From Rhizophlyctis rosea (taxonomy: Eukaryota > Chytridiomycota > Chytridiomycetes > Rhizophlyctidales > Rhizophlyctidaceae), in the NCBI GenBank assembly GCA_027596075.1, contig JADGJC010000474.1:1-24047 (forward strand): a DNA stretch of 24,047 nucleotides, read 5' to 3'. Shown here piece after piece: positions 1 through 8,024 of this stretch (position 1 is the first letter of the stretch; each line of letters starts with the position of its first letter). A program made the position numbers and the translations under genes. The notes beneath the pieces are model-generated. The model was not told the origin of the DNA, did not search any database, and saw only the letters and a program-made list of their open reading frames with translations.

Positions 1-258
1 TTCTTTCAGATTGTCTGAACACGTGACCTGTGAGTCACCATTCAGATCCCATTCAATCTGACCACTACGGATGCTCTCAAGTGGCGTTTTGCAACCACAA
101 TTGCTCAGGTCTGATCACAAGAGGCGCAAGGTTCACCTAAAGCCCATTGCGGTTGCCATCAAATCAGTGCTTCCTACTGATTCGAAAAGATGAGACTGAT
201 TACTCCGCAGGATGGCAAAAACCGAGGGAAACACAAGCTACATGGTATACATTGGATC

Positions 259-1203
259 TTAGAATACAGCCAGCAGGGCGAACGCACTATACAAGAGCCC
301 CACAGGATACGCCACGAGTAGTCTTTGCTCGCTCATGGATAATACCGTCACAAACATCAAGGATGCAGAATGGGTGCACCACAGAACCGACAAACTACTT
401 AGAATCAACCCCGCAATATGAGCCCTGCAATGATGCAATGAGAGCGTCAGCAAACCATTTTTCACTATAGGAGGCTCGAAAGCATACCTTAACAAAGTCG
501 AAATCATACTCAACAACACCATCGGTAGCAAACAATATCCCAACACACTCGCCGTCCGATATCCATCAATCCCGGTCTCGCTCATGAGGTTTAGAATGGT
601 ATACATTGATGCCCAGCCTAGGATTGCGATACCATACACATAGCCGAAATGTGCTTTGCCGGACTGTTTTGTGGTGAAGCAACGCGTGCGTGAGCGATAT
701 TGCGCTTGTTGGGCATACAGGGCGAAATTGCATACCAATAATAGAAACCCGCCGAAAAGAAGACAAAACACCAATGGTCCCGCCAGGTCCGTGTCATCCA
801 TAATATGCTTATCCACTGGTCGTAGTGGATTTAGAACAGTGATCCCTTTTGTTTTGATGTGACTAAAGTTGATGCCAAGTTCTGTATAGGTATCGTGTCA
901 GCCACAGTCATCCGTCTACTGCAACGCGTCAGAGAACCAACCTTCCAGAAGTGGAGGCTCGTCCCCAAACCCTTTCGTTGTAAATGCGTCCCGTATTGAC
1001 GCCCAGCTCACGCCCTGTGGATAAGCATATTGCCCGGATGGTTGTGTGTAGGAAGATGCGGAGTTAAATCCCGTGTTGCTGGAGGAGTAGGAAGGTCCGC
1101 CATAGGCGCTGTCTTTCGTGTCGTAACTAAAAGATTGAAACTGTAGATCTGCGCCCCCGCTCCCCCCTCCTGAGTTGTAGTAGTTATCTTGCGAAAATTG
1201 CAT
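259..1203 (-). CDS. YIP1: Yip1/YIPF5 family ER-Golgi membrane protein
   Basis: Four exons, read on the minus strand: 1203-942, 881-736, 663-488, 424-259. All junctions are GT-AG and the phases close to give 249 aa, close to the roughly 250-260 aa usual for YIPF5. The N-terminal part (about residues 1-85) is Gly/Ser/Tyr-rich and ends in DEPPLLEELGINF, the family signature. The Yip1 domain follows with DTDLAGPLVF, GYVYGIAILGW, SVLGYCLLPMVLLS and LLVAYPVGLLYSAFALLAVF, which form several membrane spans. Yip1 proteins interact with Ypt1/Ypt31 Rab GTPases and act in COPII vesicle formation and ER-Golgi transport (family knowledge). The start ATG at 1203 is the first of the open frame. Introns 2 (72 nt) and 3 (63 nt) are multiples of three and contain no stop. 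It is divergently transcribed from the splicing factor gene that follows. Confidence 0.93.
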
Positions 1204-1523
1204 CCCCGAAAATTGTTTATAGTTGCGTTGACGATGGGAATGGCGAAAGTGGTGGTGGAGAGCTGGTTGGTGCGAGCAGGCGTGGCGGGATGGCGATTTA
1301 TGTGGCGGTGTGGCTGAAATGGCGCATGGTATCGTCAGCCATTGCTGCGGTGGCCCCCTTCAACCTTGTGGGCCGCTTGTGGGCTAGCTTCTGAGCTGTG
1401 CGCCTTGCTCATCAAACTTCGCTTCACTGCTTTCACCAACTCAACCACTTCCACCACTACACCTTGGACCGTTAGGACCGTTGCCCTAACTCATAATACT
1501 TCCAGCATAAACAACCCAATACA
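1204..1523. promoter_or_regulatory. Shared divergent promoter region of YIP1 and CWC15
   Basis: These 320 bp separate two start codons that face away from each other, so both promoters must lie here. I see no clear TATA box, RNA gene or convincing coding frame. The sequence near 1421-1520 is rich in CCAAC/CACT-type pyrimidine tracts upstream of CWC15. Confidence 0.5.
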
Positions 1524-2447
1524 ATGACTTCAGCAGCACGGTACGGTGCTCTGTACGCTACACTTTTTCCATACGTGAGCTCACTCTTCTTTTCAGACCC
1601 ACTTGGCTTCCTGCCATTGGAGGCAACAGCTTGCGTGACCGAGGCAACGCTCCCCTGCACCAAAAAGCGGCAAGGGATTTGACAGCACATACCAAGTTGA
1701 AGCTCAGGTATCCCTCCTCGTGCAACTATCTGGGAAGCGCGATTTCTGTTTTTGATTGCGTATTTGTAACATCACAGGCAACCGGGACAAAATGCACCAG
1801 AAGAGCTGAACCGAGATGCACTGAGGGAGAAGCTGGAGCTGAAGGAGAAAGAGCACTTTGAAAAGAAAGGGCGACCAAGAGATGGTTAGTTGATTTATTA
1901 CGTAAGATTAAACTTTATTGCAATAGGCTAAACGGGGTATCGTCTAACAGAAGACCCTGAAGAGGAGGAGGCAAAACGACGGAAACTGCTGGAGGCGAAT
2001 GACCTGGATAAAGATGACTCTGACGAAGAAGAAGAAGATGAGGATAACGATGATAGGTGAATTCATACAAGCACGATTTGCTTGTCGTCAACATATTTGG
2101 GCTGACATATGTTTTGAAGTGACAGTGATGACGACGACGATGAAGACGACACCGCTGAACTCCTCCGCGAACTCGAAAAGATAAAACGGGAACGAGCGGA
2201 AGAGAAAGAGAGACAGGAAGCGGAACGGCGGCAGGAGGAAGAGCGGATGAAGGAGGAGGCTGCAATGACGGGCAATCCTTTGCTACCAACAGGACCTACA
2301 GATTTTGCCGTCAAACGGAGGTGGGATGATGACGTGATTTTCAAAAATCAAGCCAAGGGTGTGGATGAGAATCCGAAGAAGCGGTTCATCAACGATATGC
2401 TGCGGAGCGATTTTCATCGCAAGTTCATGAGCAAATATATCAAATAA
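1524..2447 (+). CDS. CWC15: Cwf15/Cwc15 spliceosome component
   Basis: Five exons: 1524-1540, 1597-1707, 1778-1884, 1951-2056, 2120-2447. Phases close to 222 aa. The protein starts [15 protein letters not shown], the conserved N-terminus of the family, followed by [21 protein letters not shown] (shown in part), an acidic Asp/Glu-rich middle (about residues 95-130), an Arg/Glu helical stretch, and the diagnostic C-terminus with [22 protein letters not shown] and [11 protein letters not shown]. Cwc15 belongs to the Prp19/NineTeen-associated core of the activated spliceosome and acts in the nucleus (family knowledge). The intron 3 acceptor was placed at 1950 rather than 1926, because the earlier AG would put TAA in frame. 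The gene ends convergently with mL58, 265 bp away. Confidence 0.94.
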
Positions 2448-2712
2448 AGGAGCTGTCCCAAGGATTTTGGGCATTATCGCACAATTCGTCCCTGGAGCCA
2501 TCGCATTGCCATGGCTATGATTGTATGGTTTGCAAGAGCATGGTGAAGTTGCATCCGCAATAGGTTCGACATCGTCCATCATCGGTTGATCCCATTCTCA
2601 GCGCCAATTACTCGTTCCGCTATGCTGAATTCTATTTACACTAAACATGTTGCTGATTAACTTATATATGTTACCCGCTATCCCACCCCAAGCCAATCTA
2701 TCTACATTCCGC

Positions 2713-3195
2713 CTACCACAAGGACTTCCGTCGTTCCCTCTCGATAAGGAAGACCTTCTTCATGGTGCTAGATCGATCAAACTTCTGCTGCTCCTTATGT
2801 TGCAAAAACTCCCTTCTTTCCTTCGGTGTAGTAACCCAATGTTTCATGACCTTAGGTGGAATCTCGTAGCGCTGCGCTAGTTCAGACACGGTCCAGCGGT
2901 CGGGATCCTCCTCACGTAGGCGACGAGCTTCGGTGATTTGCTCTCGTGTTAGGCGTTTGTGTGGCTCGGCCCAGTCGTACAGGAGTGGCGGGAGGAGGGC
3001 TTCGTCGGAGAGGAGGGTTTGGGGTTTGGGTTTGTGGATGAGAATGCTGCCGTCGTCGAGTTCTACTCGGGGTGCGTTTATGGGAATTTTGTAGGTGTAA
3101 AAGGTTCGAATGGCGCAGTTGTTGAAAGAGGGGAGTTGTGTTGCTCGACAAGCTTGTCGCCTAATGATAGTGTGAACGGTCGTGACGGTGGCCAT
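2713..3195 (-). CDS. Mitochondrial large-subunit ribosomal protein mL58 (MRPL20 family)
   Basis: A single exon of 160 aa. The start was set at the ATG at 3195, which has a strong CACCATGG context. The frame opens slightly further upstream, but only through a TTG codon. The N-terminus (about residues 1-35) is rich in Arg/Thr/Ala with no acidic residue, as expected for a mitochondrial targeting sequence. After a short spacer with DDGSILI, the family core appears at about residues 82-112: RLTREQITEARRLREEDPD, then RWTVSELAQRY. The conserved basic ERERRKSLW ends the protein. mL58 is a fungal-specific subunit of the mitoribosome (yeast MRPL20), so assembly in the mitochondrial matrix is expected. 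It is divergent from BOS1. Confidence 0.85.
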   Translation of the reverse strand: MATVTTVHTIIRRQACRATQLPSFNNCAIRTFYTYKIPINAPRVELDDGSILIHKPKPQTLLSDEALLPPLLYDWAEPHKRLTREQITEARRLREEDPDRWTVSELAQRYEIPPKVMKHWVTTPKERREFLQHKEQQKFDRSSTMKKVFLIERERRKSLW

Positions 3196-3625
3196 GGTGC
3201 GTAGCTTCTCCAAGGAGCGTGAAATGGGGGAACGAAACTGAACTTGCTGTTATGATCACAACTTCGCCAGGTGTTTTGGTGTGAGGATTTGCTGGTAAGA
3301 TTTTGCCAGGCCACATTCCAAAACCATCGCGCGTGGCTTACACGATTAGCGGCTTATGTTTGTGGCTGTAAAAGCCATGTGCCACACCCCACCAGGTTGA
3401 GACGTGGCATCCAGCGTGGCATCCTCCATTCACTGCTTCTCCAACAGAACCTCATCCCCATCACACTTCCTCACACCCTCCAATCTACCAACCCCTCATC
3501 TGACGTGTTTTTACACTGCACTCCGCGGCAGCTTTTCATCACAAATTGACTTAGCAAGGTACACTCTTGGGGTGGTCAATGGTTCGCGCACTTGCAAAAG
3601 ACGTCTTACCTGCGATATTTTGAAG
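3196..3625. promoter_or_regulatory. Shared divergent promoter region of mL58 and BOS1
   Basis: These 430 bp lie between two outward-facing start codons. Short open frames cross it, but none has a recognisable product. No TATA box or structured element is obvious. Confidence 0.45.
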
Positions 3626-4705
3626 ATGAGCGCGACCGTGTTGTACAACAATACAGTACGACAGGTCACAACACTGCAGCAAGACCTGGACCGCCTACAG
3701 TCTGGCGTCGACACTTCAGCTGGCATACAAGGTGAATGCTGCTTGTCACCAGTTCGAAGCTTGCAAATTGTTATGTTGTGCTGACGTTCTTTTGTCATTA
3801 CAACAGGACAAATATCAGCTGGTCTCGCCTCACTGAAACGCGCTGCAGATGATATGGAAGATTTTGCAAGACGGGAGGTTACAACTGTAAAACGGGAGAA
3901 AGCTCTGGCGTAGGTAAACGTCATGACTTAATCATCGTCTGTACCATACGGGTGCAGATGACACCAGGCAAGAGGCCTACCATAATGGGTAGCTCATTAC
4001 CATTTCGTTCATGCAGACGCGCTGCCAAATTCCGAGAAGATTATCAAAACATCAAAGCAGCTTTCGATGGATATAAAGCGGAAGAAAGAGAAAGAGCAGC
4101 AAGGGTCAGTAGCATGAGGTCAATCATTGTCGTGAATTTCGGATTGAACCTATCCTTAGGTAGCGGCACAGCAACGAGAGGAACTACTCGGTGCAGGTGG
4201 TCGTCGACCATCATTATCACATCGGCATGTGCGTCATAATCAAATCATTGGTATGCTGCAACGATGAAGATCAAGCTGATGCGAAATGCTACAGAGTACA
4301 GCGCACAATCAATCACAGAACCCGCAAACGACCGAATCCACCATTTTGATGATGGATCAAGCCATACGGGAGCATGATGTTCTTACATCATCGAGCGCGA
4401 GAATAGATGAGTTTATCAATATTGGTCGAACTGCATTGCAGGATTTATACGAGCAGAGGAGCATGTTGAAGGTGCGCTTGAGAGAGAAACGAAGAGGATC
4501 TTTGGGCGTAACGTGCGAGTGTTGACGAGTTGCTTAATTACAGGGCACGCAACGTCGAATACTTGACGTAGCAAATACGTTGGGGCTATCTACCACAGTA
4601 ATCCGCTACATAGAACAACGGACGGCGGCTGACGCATATATTTTGTTTGGGGGCATCGTAGTCACAGTATTTCTTATGTGGCTCATCGTGCATTATCTAG
4701 GTTGA
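3626..4705 (+). CDS. BOS1: Bos1/membrin-type Golgi Qb-SNARE
   Basis: Six exons: 3626-3731, 3807-3909, 4017-4104, 4160-4250, 4302-4471, 4544-4705. They close in phase to 239 aa. The N-terminus (SATVLYNNTVRQVTTLQQDL) resembles membrin/Bos1, followed by helical regions with KREKALARAAKFRED. The SNARE motif runs from about residue 135 (MMDQAIREHDVLTSSS) through RIDEFINIG, RTALQDLYEQRSMLKG and TQRRILDVANTLGLS, and a single C-terminal membrane anchor (ILFGGIVVTVFLMWLIVHYL) ends almost at the stop. Bos1 is the Qb SNARE of ER-to-Golgi vesicle fusion, acting with Sed5, Bet1 and Sec22 (family knowledge). Intron 4 is only 51 nt. Its acceptor at 4301 was chosen because the nearer AGs break the frame. The weakest part of the model is exon 4. 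Confidence 0.9.
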
Positions 4706-5025
4706 CGTGAATCTGAGTAGGGTAGAGTGTAGATTCTTGATAGCGATCAATGAGTTTCGTCCATAGTTGCATGATGCGGAAACTTCCGCTCAACTGAGAA
4801 TACATCTTGCTTTTCAGGTAGAGACAGGAATGCATCAAAGTGGCGTTGTGCGGTTGTGCCTCACTATTCATCCATTGGAAATGCACTCTTCATACTATTT
4901 GTCAATGCAAGCATAAATTGGACTGCGCCATTTTGATTGGGCCAGTCCAGATGATCTTCCCTCTCTTTCAACCAACTACCTATCATCTAAATCCCACACA
5001 GCTTGCAGCATGAGTTCTATCTGAA
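4706..5025. other. Intergenic region between BOS1 and the methyltransferase gene
   Basis: These 320 bp hold the BOS1 3' end and the promoter of the next gene. An inverted CCAAT motif (ATTGG near 4936) lies about 90 bp before the methyltransferase start. No coding or RNA feature was seen. Confidence 0.4.
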
Positions 5026-5793
5026 ATGTCTCAGCCTACAATTCACCCCTTACAAGCGATATTACCCAGGGCAAACAACAGAAGTGGCAACAACATGGCA
5101 CAACAATCGGAGCCGACCCCCTCAATTTCCAACCTGCCGCTGGACACCACAATAATTTACGAATACGATTTCAATCCGCCTTCAAAGTCACCTCTCACCA
5201 TTCGTCAAGACCCAACCGGTGCATTGGCAGGAGGCGTCGGAGCCACCGTCTGGGATTCAGCTCTGGTGGCCGCAAAATATCTAGAAAAGCGACTTGTCCG
5301 GAACCCGTCCGATTTCGCGGATAAAAGGGTGGTGGAGGTTGGATCTGGGACCGGGTTGTTGGGGTTGGTGACGGCAAGAATAGCAACGGGTGCGCGGGAG
5401 GTGGTGTTGACGGATAGGGAAATGTCGTTACCTCTGTTGAAGGTCAACGTAAAGGAACAACCTGCATTGGACAGAACCGCACCAGTGCAAGTTGTACAAT
5501 TGGACTGGACAAGCAAGGAGGATGCGGAAACGCTTGGGACATTTGATGTCATATTAGTAGCGGACTGTGTGGTATGGCCAGAACTTTTTGCTCCATTGGT
5601 GGACACGTTAGGACGGATCTCACGGCCTGGGACGGAGCTTATATTAGCTTATGAGAGGAGGAACTTTGATCAGGAGGTGGAGTTCTTTGCGCTTCTTGGG
5701 GAGATGTTTTCGTTTAGGAATGTTCCTGATGAGGAGCAGGATGAGCTATATAAGGCGGAGGACTTGTATCTTTTTACTGGGAAGAGGAAATGA
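5026..5793 (+). CDS. METTL21D/VCPKMT-like protein-lysine methyltransferase
   Basis: A single exon of 255 aa. This is a seven-beta-strand SAM-dependent methyltransferase of family 16. It shows the VGATVWDSALVAAKYLE entry helix (residues 71-87), motif I VVEVGSGTGLLGL (102-114), the acidic post-I residue in VVLTD (D130), QLDW (158-161), FDVILVADCVVWPEL (173-187) and ELILAYERR (204-212). The C-terminus (FFALLGEMFSF, DELYKAEDLYLF) most resembles METTL21D/VCPKMT, which in animals methylates the AAA ATPase VCP. That substrate is only an inference here. The post-II DXXY motif typical of the family reads DCVV, so the Tyr is replaced. An alternative start is Met24, whose ATGG context is better. That would trim a non-conserved leader. 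Confidence 0.85.
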   Translation: MSQPTIHPLQAILPRANNRSGNNMAQQSEPTPSISNLPLDTTIIYEYDFNPPSKSPLTIRQDPTGALAGGVGATVWDSALVAAKYLEKRLVRNPSDFADKRVVEVGSGTGLLGLVTARIATGAREVVLTDREMSLPLLKVNVKEQPALDRTAPVQVVQLDWTSKEDAETLGTFDVILVADCVVWPELFAPLVDTLGRISRPGTELILAYERRNFDQEVEFFALLGEMFSFRNVPDEEQDELYKAEDLYLFTGKRK

Positions 5794-5988
5794 AGACACC
5801 GGTGTCTGTCGGATAACCCGTTGATTTGGGAAGGATTGTAATTCTTGCAACATTTGATGGGCCTGTGGCAACCATTACAGGGCATTGAAGCGTCGAACCT
5901 ACTTATTACAAAAACCGAAGATACATATACAGAACTATAAGCATAACATCATTTCTCCTATAGCGAAAATTCCACATATGCAAAAAAT

Positions 5989-6944
5989 CTACAAATACTT
6001 ATCCATCCACTCCACCGTATTATTACACGCCAAATCCCGCGCCGCCCTAATCTCCTCCTTCTTAGAATCACCCCTGACAGCAAATCCATGCGACATTCCA
6101 GGGTGGTCAACAATCTTGAAATCAACCGCACCCTCCACACCATTCTTCTTCCTCTCAGTCAACAACTGCTCCATCTCATCACGCATCTTCTTGGGAAACG
6201 CGCGATCGATTTCAGCATTGTTGAGAAGGATAGGGGCGCAGGCGGCGGTGACTTCCTCCATGCTGATATTGGATGGGTGGGCAATCATGATGGCTTGGAC
6301 GGTGGTTGGGTCTGTGCCAGCCAAGAGGGCTAGACGTCCACCATAACAGTATCCAGCGAAGCCGATGCGGGTTATGGAGTGGTTTGCACGGAGGTCACCG
6401 ATGATGCGGGAGACGAGGGGGACTTTGGAGGGTGGGGGGTGGGAGTACACTGTGTGAAGAAATTGGTTAATGTCAAGTGCGGGGGGATGGATGCAGCGCA
6501 TGCACTGAACATACTTAATTTTGCCACGGACGGAATATGCCCGATCATGCTCAAACCGCCCAAAACCTTTTGTCCAAAGGAATACCCTGGTTCCATGATG
6601 GGGTCCAATGCATCCATTAAACTGTTGACATATGACATATCAGCCATTAAGGCATGGTCCAAGAATGAGGAGGTGGGTGACCAGAGAACTTACGATGGAG
6701 ATACCGGAGAGCCATCAAACAAATCGGGCACAATAACCAGGTAACCGCCTTTTGCCATGTCATCTGCCAATAGTTGGTTATTCACGAACTGGAGTCCGAA
6801 AACATCGGTAAGAATGATAATGCATTTATTCGAGGGGTTTTCCGGGCGTGCAAAATACGTGTCTACTCCGGCCAACTTGGAGATTGTGCCGGTGGGAGTG
6901 CGGGAGGTGTCGGGCGTGCCTTTGCAGCACGCAATGGAAGACAT
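5989..6944 (-). CDS. Dienelactone hydrolase family protein
   Basis: Three exons on the minus strand: 6944-6694, 6621-6515, 6449-5989, giving 272 aa in an alpha/beta-hydrolase fold. The N-terminus (MSSIACCKG, then GTISKLAGVDTYFA) and TDVFGLQFVNNQLLADDMA are typical of fungal members. The nucleophile Cys154 lies in GFAGYCYGG, Asp201 in NAEIDRAFP and His240 in GMSHGF, so the Cys-Asp-His triad is complete. The family hydrolyses dienelactones and related esters, usually in the cytosol. The natural substrate cannot be told from sequence. The intron 2 donor was set at GTATGT (6514). The frame stays open for 46 codons upstream of the ATG, Arg- and Ser-rich and presequence-like, but without an in-frame ATG. 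The gene is convergent with the methyltransferase gene, 195 bp away. Confidence 0.9.
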
Positions 6945-7173
6945 TGGGGGCGAGTTGCCAAAGATTGGGCGTGGTGAAATTGCGACAGCAAAGGGGAAAA
7001 GGCCAAGTTCAACGTCGGTTTTTGTAGATTTTCGGATAGGTGACGATGCGAAGCGGAATAACCGGAATGAAATGTTCCGCAATCCACCAGCACGTGAAAG
7101 CGCAGTTAATCTGACCCATTATGGAAATTATGGGTGAGCGATGATTATCAAATCATTGATCCAGTGCAAATAC

Positions 7174-7206
7174 CTAGGTCAAGTGTTGGCATCTTCATTG
7201 ACCTAG
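7174..7206. repeat. 9-bp perfect inverted repeat
   Basis: CTAGGTCAA (7174-7182) and TTGACCTAG (7198-7206) are exact reverse complements separated by 15 nt. It could be a binding site for a dimeric regulator or a small hairpin. No function is assigned. Confidence 0.6.
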
Positions 7207-7658
7207 CGAACATTTCCAAAGACTTGCATCAGATCGGAGCAGAAAGGGAACTTCTCTAAGGTTCCATTCATTACCAGTGATTGTCTATGCCTTAAAACAC
7301 GTACATGGGATAGAGTGCCGTTGTCAAAATTGCTATGCATACAGTAGTCGGAAGAGGAAGTTCATATAGACCCCCTGTCCAGTTTGACGGTTGGATTGAT
7401 CAGTCAAACTTGTCTTTATCCACCTTATTCGAAGACATTCGATACTACTACTGATCATGCAGTAGAACTACAATGGTGGCAGCCACAATCGTCAATCATG
7501 ACAAAATATCAATATGTTGGTGCGATGGCGAGGTATTATTTGCACAACATGATCGTGCACCAGAGAGCGGTTGCCCTTATGAAGGGTATGCACGTGTCAT
7601 CAGGGTTGCATCTTGGACATCAATGGAGGCAACGCCGGACGGAACATCCGAACCCTTA

Positions 7659-7714
7659 AACCAATGATGTTTTCCATTCATGACCAAACCAATGACGTTG
7701 TCCATTCATGACCA
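7659..7714. repeat. Two-copy 28-bp tandem repeat
   Basis: Positions 7659-7686 and 7687-7714 abut directly and match at 26 of 28 bases. The shared ends are AACCAATGA and TCCATTCATGACCA. Each copy contains a CCAAT box, so it could be a duplicated promoter element about 300 bp upstream of the TmcB-like start codon. Confidence 0.85.
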
Positions 7715-7897
7715 ATCAAAGGGTTGCTCTCGTGAATCCACTCTCTCCCTTTGTTCTGCTAATCACATTTCACATGGCCCCATCGGCAGAGCTACAAGGT
7801 GCCGCTATGCGATCATACTCGGGATCATGACTCGGCAAGTCGGCAAGAAGGCTCATAGACTCACCAAACTTCCCCAACCAACCAGGGTTTCGAGCAC

Positions 7898-7905
7898 TTA
7901 TATAT
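7898..7905 (+). promoter_or_regulatory. Candidate TATA box of the TmcB-like gene
   Basis: TTATATAT lies 120 bp before the predicted ATG at 8025 in otherwise GC-balanced sequence. The assignment rests on position and sequence only. Confidence 0.45.
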
Positions 7906-8024
7906 CTAGGCAACCTTAAAACCCAAAAAGGAAGAAACCATTTCAACTTGCTACCGGTACACGTGCCTCTGACGATACCTGCACCGTTCCCACCCAATTT
8001 TTTTACGATTTCCGTGCCGTCGCG

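Larger units (their letters stand above)
6945..8024. other. Non-coding region between the hydrolase and TmcB-like genes
   Basis: About 1.1 kb between divergent genes. Short open frames exist (for example 7384-7659 and 7680-7919), but none shows a domain, a splice pattern or composition that convinces me. It contains a 28-bp tandem duplication, a 9-bp inverted repeat and a TATA box in front of the TmcB-like gene, each listed separately. Confidence 0.5.

Noticed and set aside
2560..2580. tRNA B-box-like GGTTCGA motif
   Set aside because: No matching A box, acceptor stem or cloverleaf could be found around it. Similar motifs elsewhere lie in coding exons or introns.
7384..7919. Small open frames in the 6945-8024 region
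   Set aside because: They are short and overlapping, without domains, splice signals or consistent codon use. Nothing separates them from chance.
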